A stretch of DNA of 64,000 bases from Thermoguttaceae bacterium (GTDB taxonomy: Bacteria > Planctomycetota > Planctomycetia > Pirellulales > Thermoguttaceae), in the NCBI GenBank assembly GCA_017441605.1, contig JAFRXD010000015.1, positions 1 through 64,000 of the forward strand, in the 5' to 3' direction. The position numbers and the translations under genes are program-made. The notes below the pieces were generated by a model that saw only the letters and a list, made by a program, of their open reading frames with translations, was not told where the DNA came from and searched no databases. Every line of letters starts with the position of its first letter. Positions within the stretch are counted from its first letter, which is position 1. This document shows, piece by piece, positions 37,490 through 44,963 of this stretch.

Positions 37490-37853
37490 ATCTCTTCGCT
37501 ATCTAATCAAGACAACATTAATTGCCCATTTTGCCCAGTCTTTCGACCGGAGCGACCGGAGCGTTGAATAGATTTCGTCAAAAAAGTAAAAAAAACGGAA
37601 CGAGACTAAAGGGCATAATCGGACTAGACGATATACACAATACAAGAGAGAAATAACGAACGCCGCTCAAAGCGAGGCGTTCGGACGAGCGAAAAGGAGT
37701 TCCGAGTCTTTCTTCTCTTACAGTCGGAAAGGATTCCGGCGAAACGCTTTGGATATAAGCGCGTAGGGTCGAGCTTAGGAATGGAGTCCGAGCGAGTCCC
37801 AACGCGAACGGAAGCGCGGCTTCCCATTAACCGCACGTTCCCAGGGGGGGAAT
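37490..37853 (+). other. Gene-free region with several hairpins, candidate structured RNA
   Basis: No protein gene is seen. Hairpins are visible at 37658-37682 (GAACGCC/GGCGTTC), 37700-37729 (TTCCGA/TCGGAA) and 37810-37824 (GGAAGC/GCTTCC). A plus-strand intrinsic terminator at 37854-37893 follows them although no plus-strand protein gene precedes it. This suggests a non-coding RNA of about 200-250 bases, but I could not match it to 6S RNA, tmRNA, SRP RNA or RNase P RNA by conserved core sequences. A CATAAT at 37614 lacks a -35 partner. Confidence 0.35.
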
Positions 37854-37893
37854 AGCCCGGCGATTCGAGTTATTCGGTCGTCGGGCTTTTTTT
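37854..37893 (+). terminator. Plus-strand intrinsic terminator overlapping the queG stop
   Basis: AGCCCGGCGA (37854-37863) pairs with TCGTCGGGCT (37878-37887), followed by TTTTTTT on the plus strand only. It overlaps the last codons of minus-strand queG, so it faces against queG. Confidence 0.7.
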
Positions 37894-39033
37894 ACGCTCT
37901 CGCTCTTTCTCGATCGCTCGCGCGGAGCGCTTTAGGCCGTCGACGGTCGCGCGAAAAACGGGGGTTTTTTTAAAGAGTCGTCGGAAGGTCGCGTCGTCTA
38001 GGCGCTCGACGGCGTCCAGCGGGAGCTCGCGCGGAGGCGCCGCCTCGATCTTTGCGTTGCGCGGGCAGACGGTTCGGCAAATATCGCACCCAAAGAGCCT
38101 CCCCTCGAGTTTCTCGGCGATATCCGGGGGGATTTCGTCTCGATTCTCGATCGTCCAAAAATTTAGACACCGCCTCGCGTCGAGGGTTCGATCGCCGGGC
38201 AGGGCGGTCGTCGGGCAAGCGTCGACGCAGCGGCGGCACGAAAGGCAAGCTAGCTCCGCCGCGTCGGGGTCGAATCGAAGGGACTCTCGCCGCGCCGCCA
38301 AGTATTCTTCGGTCGTCGCGAACCCGGTCAGCGTTTCGAACGGGATCGAGACGAGCAATTCCCCCAAAAAGAAACGGGAGCCGAGTTTCGGGGAGGTCAG
38401 AAGCGAGTTTAGCCCGACGAATCCGATCCCCGCCGCGCGCCCCCAGTCCTTTTCCAAGATGGGCGCCGTGTCGACCGTTCCGCGCGTCGAGGCGCCGGGG
38501 AACCGCTCCTTAACGAAGGAGGCGAGTCGCTTGAGTTTTTGGCGCAGAACGTCGTGGTAGTCGAGCGCGGTCGCGTAGCCGACGATCGTTCCCCCGACCT
38601 CGCTCGATTCCGAGCGCAACTCCGGAGCGTCGAACGGGTTGGCGCGCAGCTCGTTCGTTTCCGCGACTAGGCGCGCCTCCGAAAGCGCGACGACGATCAG
38701 GGTTTTGGCGTCGCTCATCGCGGAGCGCGGATTGCGGCGCTTTTCCGGGTTTTCCGTTAGATACGAGAGGTTTCCGCATTGCCCGGCGCGAACGCGCTCG
38801 AGAAAGAGCTCGTAAGTTCGCGCGTCTCCGACGGGGGCCGCGCCGAGATCGGACAGTCCCAGTTCGAGCGCGAATTTCCGGAGTTCGCGATGAATCGGGG
38901 CGAAGCGATCGAGGTCGAGGGGATCGACTGGATAAAAAAGAGCGCCGCCTCCGAGCTCTTTCGAGCCGGAGGCGGCGTCGTTCGTCGAATTGACGGAGGA
39001 TTCGTAGGCGTCGAAATTAACGACCGAACTCAT
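37870..39033 (-). CDS. queG: Epoxyqueuosine reductase QueG
   Basis: This cobalamin-dependent enzyme with two [4Fe-4S] clusters catalyses the last step of tRNA queuosine synthesis. Family features are LGLSDLGAAPVGDA near the N-terminus and GIVGYATALDYHD-like cobalamin-domain sequence. Two ferredoxin-type cysteine groups follow, CLSCRRCVDACP and FGCDICRTVCP. I prefer ATG 39033 (MSSVVNFD). The frame extends to ATG 39069, but both lie inside the 3' end of the upstream gene's repeat and neither has a clear ribosome site, so translational coupling is likely. The N-terminal 40 residues before RELRKFALELG are non-conserved. queD lies 2.5 kb away on the other strand. Confidence 0.9.
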   Translation of the reverse strand: MSSVVNFDAYESSVNSTNDAASGSKELGGGALFYPVDPLDLDRFAPIHRELRKFALELGLSDLGAAPVGDARTYELFLERVRAGQCGNLSYLTENPEKRRNPRSAMSDAKTLIVVALSEARLVAETNELRANPFDAPELRSESSEVGGTIVGYATALDYHDVLRQKLKRLASFVKERFPGASTRGTVDTAPILEKDWGRAAGIGFVGLNSLLTSPKLGSRFFLGELLVSIPFETLTGFATTEEYLAARRESLRFDPDAAELACLSCRRCVDACPTTALPGDRTLDARRCLNFWTIENRDEIPPDIAEKLEGRLFGCDICRTVCPRNAKIEAAPPRELPLDAVERLDDATFRRLFKKTPVFRATVDGLKRSARAIEKERERKKSPTTE

Positions 39034-39696
39034 TTCCGACCAGGGGGACGACCGGGGTCGCCGCATCAATAACTCTGTCGGTGTAGGTCGCGCCGTTGGG
39101 CCGCGTAAAGGAGTCCATCGGGATCGAGGGGATCGACACGTATTTCCCTCCCCTTGCTCTTCCGCTCGTTTTGGGCGAGGCTTCTTTTTCCAATCGTTCT
39201 TCGCCGAACTCAGTTCCGACTAGGGGGACGACCGGAGTCGGCGCGTCGATAACTCTGTCGGTATAGGTCGCGCCGTTGGGCCGCGTAAAGGAGTCCATCG
39301 GGATCGAGGGGATCGACACGTATTTCCCTCCCCTCGCTCTTCCGCTCGCTTTGGGCGAGGCTTCTTTTTCCAATCGTTCTTCGTCGAAGGCGCGCGACAG
39401 CACGGCGACGGTCGGTTTCGAGTCGACGGCGGGGACGAGATCCCCAACTTTGCTAAGACTCAACTCCGCGCGCTCTTGCTCGCAAACCAAGGGGGTCGAC
39501 TCCGGCGTTTCCAAAGAGGTCGCGTCGGTGGTTCCGATTTCTTTAGCGGGGGCCGGAACGACGTCGGCCGCCGACTCCGGGCTGGAGCCGCGGGACAAAT
39601 CGCCGGTCGAACCGCGTCCGGATAGGAAAAGACGCTCAACCAAAGGCAAAGAACGACAAGGATCGCCGACAAGATAAAACCTGAAAACTTAGCCAT
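39017..39696 (-). pseudogene. Frameshifted membrane-anchored repeat protein upstream of queG
   Basis: ATG 39696 starts MAKFSGFILSAILVVLCLW, a clean hydrophobic anchor. That frame then degenerates. The frame one base over (open 39649-39017) continues with Ser/Pro/Glu-rich sequence of normal codon use. A shift within TCTTTGCCTTTGG (about 39640-39652) would join them into one protein of about 225 residues. It ends with two nearly identical 60-residue repeats (SGRARGGKYVSIP, then MDSFTRPNGATYTDRVID). A +1 programmed frameshift, a sequencing error or a broken gene are all possible. I do not recognise a family. Confidence 0.5.
39026..39385. repeat. 180-bp direct tandem repeat
   Basis: Units at 39026-39205 and 39206-39385 differ at only a few positions. 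The period is a multiple of three and stays in frame for the repeat protein. The queG start codon lies within the first unit. Confidence 0.85.
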
Positions 39697-40072
39697 TTTC
39701 TCATCTCGCTCTTGCGCATACTTTCGCTCTTGCAACGCGAACCCTGGACGACCGAGTGGGTCGGCGCTCGTTTCGCGCTTGGTACGGGTCTCGGTAACTG
39801 GGAAAAACAAACGTTTTAGACTCGAGGGAGGTCGCCGAGATTTCGCGGCGACCGTTTTAAAGAAAAAACTTTCTTTAAAACTCCAAGAGTCCTTATTTTT
39901 TCTATTTCGACCATTTTAACATAAAGGGACTCAAGGTCAACGCGTTTTTCCCTATTTATTTGATAAAATTCTAAGAATGGGAGATATAAAAGGAATGTAA
40001 CGATTGTTCTTGATAAGAAACGCGGCGGGAAGAAGTTGGGCGCGCTTAGGCGCCGTCAAAATCCGCAAGACG
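39697..40072. other. AT-rich gene-free region with inverted repeats
   Basis: No gene is seen. A GC-rich hairpin (GGTCGCCG...CGGCGACC, about 39828-39853) is followed by a perfect AT-rich inverted repeat, TTTTAAAGAAA/TTTCTTTAAAA (about 39855-39880). The part 39890-40010 is strongly AT-rich with several TATA-like boxes. It may hold the promoter of the minus-strand repeat protein and leader structure. Confidence 0.5.
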
Positions 40073-40102
40073 TAAAAAAAAGAGCGCTCGCTGCGCTCTT
40101 AA
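40073..40102 (-). terminator. Intrinsic terminator of tRNA-Gln(CUG)
   Basis: AAGAGCGC/GCGCTCTT stem with a 5-base loop and a run of eight T on the minus strand, a few bases beyond the tRNA 3' end. Confidence 0.85.
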
Positions 40103-40105
40103 AAG

Positions 40106-40177
40106 CTGGGGTACAGGGATTCGAACCCCGACTAACTGGTTCAGAGCCAGTCGCGCTAACCATTACGCTATACCCCA
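40106..40177 (-). tRNA. tRNA-Gln (anticodon CUG)
   Basis: A 72-base minus-strand cloverleaf with acceptor TGGGGTA/TACCCCA and discriminator G. Anticodon stem ACTGG/CCAGT has loop CTCTGAA, giving CTG. The T-arm is GGGGTTCGAATCCC. CCA is not encoded. Confidence 0.95.
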
Positions 40178-40192
40178 ATCGGGAACGCGGTT

Positions 40193-40220
40193 ATTATAGC
40201 GCGGGTTTTCGCGGCGTCAA
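40193..40220 (-). promoter_or_regulatory. Promoter of tRNA-Gln(CUG)
   Basis: Minus-strand TTGACG (40220-40215) and TATAAT (40198-40193), 16-base spacer, 16 bases before the tRNA 5' end. Confidence 0.85.
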
Positions 40221-40262
40221 GCGTCGAGCCGAGAAAAACGATTCGACAGTTGCGTTTTGCAT

Positions 40263-40288
40263 AAAAAAAGCTTTGGGGAAACCAAAGC
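40263..40288 (-). terminator. Intrinsic terminator of the 20-codon mini-gene
   Basis: GCTTTGG/CCAAAGC stem with a short loop and seven T on the minus strand, 39 bases after the mini-gene stop. Confidence 0.8.
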
Positions 40289-40326
40289 CGGAAGAAACGA
40301 AATCGGAGGGTAAGGGCGAAACCGAA

Positions 40327-40389
40327 CTAGGCGGCCGACGCCAAGATGCTGTCTCTCCACCAGGGGCGACGTTTAGCGCGAGTCGACAT
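40327..40389 (-). CDS. Putative 20-residue peptide with its own transcription unit
   Basis: ATG 40389 follows AAGGAG at a standard distance, one of the best ribosome sites in the window. The peptide reads MSTRAKRRPWWRDS and ends ILASAA before TAG. It is basic with a Trp pair and a short hydrophobic tail. A promoter (40464-40491) and an intrinsic terminator (40263-40288) frame it into a transcript of roughly 190 bases. It is too short for homology by eye. It could be a bioactive peptide, a leader peptide or a small RNA with a chance frame. The combination of signals argues for translation. Confidence 0.5.
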   Translation of the reverse strand: MSTRAKRRPWWRDSILASAA

Positions 40390-40463
40390 AACGGATCTCC
40401 TTTTCGAGGCGGGGGGTGGGATTCGCGTTTGGGAATAACCGGCGCATTCCTCAAACCGCCCCC

Positions 40464-40491
40464 AATATAGCCCAAAAAAACATTTCGGCAA
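40464..40491 (-). promoter_or_regulatory. Promoter of the mini-gene
   Basis: Minus-strand TTGCCG (40491-40486) and TATATT (40469-40464), 16-base spacer. The spacing matches that of the tRNA promoters in this window. Confidence 0.65.
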
Positions 40492-40574
40492 GGGGAACTT
40501 CTCACAATTCTTGCAAAAATTTTTTACTGTGAGACGTTCGAGTCGAGCCCTAAGAGGAGGCGCTTCGACGGCGC

Positions 40575-40613
40575 AAAAAAACGCGGCTCGCCGAACGGAT
40601 CGACGAGCGCGCG
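40575..40613 (-). terminator. Terminator of the small secreted protein gene
   Basis: CGCG-GCTCG arms pair around a short loop, and a run of seven T follows on the minus strand about 40 bases after the stop at 40651. T-rich sequence also follows on the plus strand. Confidence 0.75.
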
Positions 40614-40650
40614 TTTTTGTTTTGGAAAGGAGCTTATCGCTCGACTCGAC

Positions 40651-41151
40651 TTAGAAAACGTCGAGATTGAAGTGATGCCCGGTATGGTAGCGACGAGCCG
40701 CCGGATAGTAGTTTTGCCACGCGGGATTGTAGCCGGGGATGCGCATATCGGCGGGGGCGAAGTTGTGCTCGTAGTATCCGTAAGGATAGTTGCGGAAGCG
40801 AACCCAGTCTTGGGCTTCCCCGGAGGGATTCGCGAAAGGCGAGGCCTGAACGATCTGGCGGATACGACCGACCTCTTCTCTGCGATCCGCTTGCCAACCG
40901 GCGATACGACCGCCAAACCCGAAGCCGAAGCCGGGTCGACCGATTCCGATTCCGCCGTATCCGACGTCGGCGCATTCGTCGCACTCGCCGGTGGGGCGAA
41001 CCACGGTTTGGGAAGCGTCGACGGCGGGAGCGATCGCGGCGGTCGCGCCCTGGGTGGAAACGCTGGCGGAAACGGCGGCGTCTTGGGCTTGAACGTTCGA
41101 AACGACGAATCCGAGCGCCGCGATTAAACTAACGACTAAAAAAGATCTCAT
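40651..41151 (-). CDS. Small secreted protein of unknown function, 166 aa
   Basis: The N-terminus is a standard signal peptide (MRSFLVVSLIAALGFVVSNVQA, likely cut after AQA). The mature part has an Ala/Val/Thr-rich stretch, a CDECAD cysteine pair, and a Gly/Phe-rich section (GIGIGRPGFGFGFGGR). It ends with an aromatic-rich tail containing many Tyr, Asn and His (YPYGYYEHNF, RRYHTGHHFN). No family is recognised. The Gly/Phe and Tyr content suggests an envelope or extracellular structural role, but this is inference. AGGAGGAC lies just before the ATG, a strong ribosome site. Confidence 0.8.
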   Translation of the reverse strand: MRSFLVVSLIAALGFVVSNVQAQDAAVSASVSTQGATAAIAPAVDASQTVVRPTGECDECADVGYGGIGIGRPGFGFGFGGRIAGWQADRREEVGRIRQIVQASPFANPSGEAQDWVRFRNYPYGYYEHNFAPADMRIPGYNPAWQNYYPAARRYHTGHHFNLDVF

Positions 41152-41502
41152 TGTGTCCTCCTAAGGAAAAATCGCCGCGTAAAGCGACGTCGAACGCGTC
41201 GATAAAACATGCGCCGCCTAATCGGTCGCGCGGCGAATATGCGTTTCCGTCGAACGCGCGAGCGGCTCGCGCGCGAACCGGGGCGGAAGGCGCTCCTCCT
41301 CGGTCGATAGATTCGCCGCGCGATTTATCTAGCTTGTCTATCTTATCTCTCTTATCGGCGCCGTACAGAAAAAATTTGGAAATTTTTGACTCTCGCCCCA
41401 TCGAAAATGACGTCGCGCTTCCAAAAATCGAAAAAGGCGTTATAATGCAAACCTTGGCGGTCGCGTTCGGCCCCTTTTTGCTCGAATCGGAGGTTTTGGG
41501 CG

Positions 41503-41916
41503 ATGTTCGTCGTCTCGAGAGATTTTTCGTTTTCTTACGGTCACCGTCTCTATCGGTACGACGGGAAGTGTTCGCGTTTGCACGGGCACAACGCGGAGGT
41601 TCGGGTCGAGATCGCGGTCGAGGAACTCGACTCGAACGGGATGGCGCTCGATTTCGTTCGTCTCAAAGAAATCGTCGGGAATTGGATCGACGAATCTCTG
41701 GACCACCGAGTTTTTTTGTCTTCGGAGGATCCGCTCGCGCAAGTATTGCGGGACGCGGGGGAACCCGTTGTCGTCGTCCCGGGGAACCCGACCGCCGAAC
41801 TGCTCGCGAAGACGATTCACGACCGCGTCGAGAGCGCGGGTCTGAACGTTCGTCGGGTAGATTTTTGGGAAACAAAGAACTGCCGCGCGAGCTACTCGCG
41901 CGACAATTTCCGTTAA
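41503..41916 (+). CDS. queD: 6-carboxytetrahydropterin synthase QueD-like
   Basis: The 137-residue PTPS-fold enzyme converts 7,8-dihydroneopterin triphosphate towards 6-carboxytetrahydropterin in queuosine synthesis. The zinc ligands are FSYGHRL and LHGHNAEV (H-x(n)-HGH). A conserved late stretch, DFVRLKEIVGNWIDESLDH, contains the catalytic His. GNPTAELLAKTIHD also follows the family pattern. A TATAAT lies at 41441-41446. queG nearby supports the queuosine reading, though a pterin role cannot be excluded. Confidence 0.85.
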   Translation: MFVVSRDFSFSYGHRLYRYDGKCSRLHGHNAEVRVEIAVEELDSNGMALDFVRLKEIVGNWIDESLDHRVFLSSEDPLAQVLRDAGEPVVVVPGNPTAELLAKTIHDRVESAGLNVRRVDFWETKNCRASYSRDNFR

Positions 41917-41937
41917 ATTCGCAATAAAGCCGAAAAG

Positions 41938-42297
41938 ATGAGCTCGCGTAAAATTACTTGCATCGTGTGCCCGAGAGGGTGCGCGCTCGAAGTCGACGTC
42001 GAAGCCGGAACGGTAACCGGCAACACCTGCAAACGCGGGGCGGAGTACGGGATCGCCGAAGCGACCAACCCCGTCCGAACCCTGACTTCCACCGTTCGCG
42101 TCGTCGACGCCGACGGGGCGTTCGTCGATATGCTCCCGGTTCGAACCGCGGCGCCGATTCCGAAAGGGCTCCTCTTCGACGCGATGAGGCAAGTTGACGC
42201 GGTTCGCGCTCAAAAGCCGCTCCGTCGCGGGGACGTATTGGTTCCGAATATCGCGGGAGCGGGAGTCGATTTAATCGCGACTCGCGATTTGATTTGA
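41938..42297 (+). CDS. DUF1667 family cysteine-rich protein
   Basis: This 119-residue protein has the N-terminal cluster CIVCPRGC, then GNTCKRGAEYGIAEATNPVRT, the signature of DUF1667. Members often accompany FAD-dependent glycerol-3-phosphate or related dehydrogenases and are thought to bind a metal or cluster. No such dehydrogenase is next to it here. It starts 21 bases after queD and 42 bases before apgM, so the three are probably co-transcribed. Confidence 0.85.
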   Translation: MSSRKITCIVCPRGCALEVDVEAGTVTGNTCKRGAEYGIAEATNPVRTLTSTVRVVDADGAFVDMLPVRTAAPIPKGLLFDAMRQVDAVRAQKPLRRGDVLVPNIAGAGVDLIATRDLI

Positions 42298-42339
42298 GTC
42301 GCTCGAGTTATTGGCCTCGGGCTCTAAGGAAGTATTTTA

Positions 42340-43593
42340 ATGACGGAACGAAAACGCGTTGTCGTAATACCGGACGGTTTCGCCGACGATAGTCTCGCCG
42401 CGCTCGGGGGTAGAACTCCGATGCAAGCCGCCTCGACTCCGACCCTCGACAGCTGGGCGCCTCGCGCCGCCCAAGGGCGCTCGCACAACGTGCCGGACGC
42501 GCTATCGCCCGGTTCGGACGTGGCGACGCTCTCGCTCTTAGGTTACGATCCGCTCGAATGTTACACCGGTCGCGCGCCGTTGGAAGCGGCCGCGCAATCG
42601 ATCGAGTTGGGACCTGACGACTGGGCTTGGCGTTGCAATCTGGTCGACGTCGAGAACGACGTCATGAAGTCGTTCACCGCCGGGCATATCTCGACCGAAG
42701 ACGCGACCGAACTGCTCGCCGATATCCAGCGCGAGGTTGGGGCTCGGTGGATCGAGTTCGCGCCCGAATTGGGCGGGTCGGTCGAATTCGTTCCGAGCGT
42801 GAGCTACCGCAATTTGGCGATCTTTCGCCCCGATTCCGGGCGTCCGTTTCCTTTTAACGGCGAAACGAAGACCGTCCCACCCCACGACTATACCGATCGC
42901 TCGATCGCCGAGGTTCGCCCCCAAGGTCCCGGTTCCGACGCGATCCGCGTTCTCGCGAGCGCTTGCGCCGACTATATGAAGACCGCGAAAACGAACGTTC
43001 GCCGTCTTTCCGAAGGCAAGCTGCCGGCGACCGAGTGCTGGCTTTGGGGACAGGGCAAGCGCCCGACGATCGAGGGGTTCGCGGAGAAGTATCGCTGGGG
43101 CAAAGGGGCGATGATCACGGCGGTGGACTTGCTTCGCGGAATCGCGCGATACCTCGGCTGGGAAACGCTCGACGTCGATGGGGCGACGGGCTACGTCGAC
43201 ACGAATTTCGCGGGCAAAGGGGAGCGCGCGGCCGAAGCGCTCGACGAATACGATATCGTGGTCGTTCACGTGGAAGCCCCGGACGAATCGGGCCACGAGG
43301 GGAGCTTCGAGAAGAAAATTCGCTCGCTCGAGCGGATCGACCAAGAGACGCTGCCCCCCATTATCGAGAAACTGCGAACGTTTTCCGACTGGCGGCTCCT
43401 GATTTCCCCCGACCACCCGACGCCCGTCGCGACGAAGACCCACTCTCGCGGTCTGGTTCCGTGGGCGATTATCGGTTCGGACGTCTCCGGGGACGGGTTC
43501 TCGACCTACGACGAGACGACGGGGAATCGCGCCTCGCGCTTTTATCCCCAAGGCTGGCGCCTCATGGAAACGTTCCTTCGCGGAACACTTTGA
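42340..43593 (+). CDS. apgM: Cofactor-independent phosphoglycerate mutase, archaeal type
   Basis: The 417-residue alkaline-phosphatase-superfamily enzyme interconverts 2- and 3-phosphoglycerate. Metal and phosphate-site motifs are VVIPDGFADD, LGGRTPMQAASTPTLD and SPGSDVATLSLLGYDP (the Ser nucleophile segment). Later come VVHVEAPDESGHEGS and ISPDHPTPVATKTHS. It starts after AAGGAAG at a good distance. The pair apgM and PPi-phosphofructokinase in one region fits an unusual set of glycolytic enzymes, as is common in planctomycetes. Confidence 0.93.
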   Translation: MTERKRVVVIPDGFADDSLAALGGRTPMQAASTPTLDSWAPRAAQGRSHNVPDALSPGSDVATLSLLGYDPLECYTGRAPLEAAAQSIELGPDDWAWRCNLVDVENDVMKSFTAGHISTEDATELLADIQREVGARWIEFAPELGGSVEFVPSVSYRNLAIFRPDSGRPFPFNGETKTVPPHDYTDRSIAEVRPQGPGSDAIRVLASACADYMKTAKTNVRRLSEGKLPATECWLWGQGKRPTIEGFAEKYRWGKGAMITAVDLLRGIARYLGWETLDVDGATGYVDTNFAGKGERAAEALDEYDIVVVHVEAPDESGHEGSFEKKIRSLERIDQETLPPIIEKLRTFSDWRLLISPDHPTPVATKTHSRGLVPWAIIGSDVSGDGFSTYDETTGNRASRFYPQGWRLMETFLRGTL

Positions 43594-43612
43594 CACGTTT
43601 GGAGATCCGATT

Positions 43613-44374
43613 ATGAAACGAACGACGTCTCTTTTGGCGCTCGCCGTCGTCTGTCTTTTCGCTCAATTCCAAGTCGACGCAAAAGAGGACAAGAAAGACG
43701 AGCCGGTCTTCGACGCGATCGCCGCGTCGCAAGCGGACGACGATAAATACCCGTGGATTAACCTGTTCGACGGAAAAACGCTGAAGAACTGGGTCGACAA
43801 TAAGGACGGCGGCGACGAGGCGGTGAGAGTCAAAGACGGCGTCCTCGTTCTCGGAATGGGCCCGACGACGACCTCGATCCATTTTGACGAAGAGGCCGCC
43901 GGAATGGAGATTCCGACCGAAAACTACGAGATCGAGTACGTCTCGCGTCGCGCGACCGGTACCGATTTCTTCTCGGCGCTAACGTTCCCGATCGGAGAGA
44001 AACGCGTTACGTTCGTCAACGGCGGTTGGGGCGGCATGGTCGCGGGGATTTCCAGCATCGACGGCATGGACGCGTCGGAGAACTCTTCCTCGTCGTTCTT
44101 TAATTTCAAGACGGGCCAATGGTACCGTTTTCGCGTCCAGGTTACGTTGCGAACGGTTCGCGTTTGGGTCAACGACGAGCTAATAGTCGACTACGTCGTC
44201 GAGGGGCACACTCTTAGCACGCGTTTCGAGGTCTCCCGCTGCGAGCCGCTCGGGTTCGCGAGCTGGGTCAGCGACGGCGAAATCAAGGTCGTTCGGATGC
44301 GCGGTTTGAGCGACGACGAAATCGTGGAGATGAACAAGCGCGCCGCGGAAGCCGCTAAATTCTACGTTCCGTAG
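43613..44374 (+). CDS. Exported DUF1080 (3-keto-disaccharide hydrolase-like) protein
   Basis: A signal peptide (MKRTTSLLALAVVCLFAQFQVDA) precedes a concanavalin-like jelly-roll domain of about 210 residues. WINLFDGKTLKNWVD and later GTDFFSALTFPIGEKRVTFV follow the DUF1080 pattern. Planctomycetes have many such proteins, some of which act on 3-keto-glycosides. It starts 19 bases after apgM with GGAG as ribosome site. The substrate is unknown. Confidence 0.88.
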   Translation: MKRTTSLLALAVVCLFAQFQVDAKEDKKDEPVFDAIAASQADDDKYPWINLFDGKTLKNWVDNKDGGDEAVRVKDGVLVLGMGPTTTSIHFDEEAAGMEIPTENYEIEYVSRRATGTDFFSALTFPIGEKRVTFVNGGWGGMVAGISSIDGMDASENSSSSFFNFKTGQWYRFRVQVTLRTVRVWVNDELIVDYVVEGHTLSTRFEVSRCEPLGFASWVSDGEIKVVRMRGLSDDEIVEMNKRAAEAAKFYVP

Positions 44375-44375
44375 T

Positions 44376-44783
44376 CTATTCTTCTTCGAAAAACAACGCG
44401 ATTTCCCGCTCCGCCGACTCCGGCGAGTCGGACGCGTGAATCAAGTTTTCCGTACAATCGAGTCCGAGGTCGCCCCGAATCGTTCCCGGGGCGGCTTTGA
44501 CCGGATCGGTCGCTCCGACCAGGGCGCGAACGACCGCGACCGCCTCGCGCCCCTCCCAGATCGAGGCCAAGACGGGCCCGCGCGTTACGTAATCGATAAG
44601 CTCCGAAAAGAACGATTTGCCCGCCAGACGCTCGTAATGCCGCGCCGCCAGCTCCGGGGACAAAACTCGCCAAAGAAATCGCGTCGGTCGCAGTCCTTTG
44701 CGCTCCAAGCGCCCGACGATCTCTCCGATAAGCCCGCGCTCCAACGCGTCCGGCTTCAACATAACAAAAGTGCGTTCCGACAT
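44376..44783 (-). CDS. ndk: Nucleoside diphosphate kinase
   Basis: I chose ATG 44783 (MSERTFVMLKPDAL) preceded by GAAAGGAA. The open frame extends upstream, but without family similarity. The 135-residue enzyme transfers the gamma-phosphate between NTPs and NDPs through a phospho-His in LIHASDSPESAEREI. Other signatures are VMLKPDALERGLIGEI, the HYERLAGKSFFSELIDY segment and GPVLASIWEG. Length is normal. It faces the DUF1080 gene tail to tail, with one base between stops. Confidence 0.95.
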   Translation of the reverse strand: MSERTFVMLKPDALERGLIGEIVGRLERKGLRPTRFLWRVLSPELAARHYERLAGKSFFSELIDYVTRGPVLASIWEGREAVAVVRALVGATDPVKAAPGTIRGDLGLDCTENLIHASDSPESAEREIALFFEEE

Positions 44784-44825
44784 TGACGGATTCCTTTCTC
44801 GCGGCGCGCTTCGCCGCTTCGGGAC

Positions 44826-44852
44826 ATTATAGCGCGCTTTCGTTTTTCTCAA
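44826..44852 (-). promoter_or_regulatory. Promoter of ndk
   Basis: Minus-strand TTGAGA (44852-44847) and TATAAT (44831-44826) with a 15-base spacer, about 40 bases upstream of ATG 44783. Confidence 0.6.
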
Positions 44853-44859
44853 ATCGCTC

Positions 44860-44888
44860 TTGACGCGCTCGTTCTTTTTTCGTTATTC
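44860..44888 (+). promoter_or_regulatory. Promoter of the foldase gene
   Basis: TTGACG at 44860-44865 and TTATTC at 44883-44888, 17-base spacer. It diverges from the ndk promoter and shares about 10 bases of spacing with it. A TATAAT just before ATG 44964 has no -35 box. Confidence 0.5.
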
Positions 44889-44963
44889 TCCAGGTCGGCG
44901 CTCGCCCCGGGCCGGGCGCTCGGCGTTTCATTGCAACGCGATAAGAACGAAAGACGATATAAT

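Noticed and set aside
39220-39447. Separate gene in the 39.2-39.4 kb repeat in another frame
   Set aside because: It is a frame shadow of the 180-bp repeat. The frame 39017-39649 has the regular 60-residue protein repeat.
44956-44961. TATAAT directly before the foldase start codon as its promoter
   Set aside because: No -35 box at the right distance, and transcription would start inside the coding region. The pair at 44860-44888 fits better.
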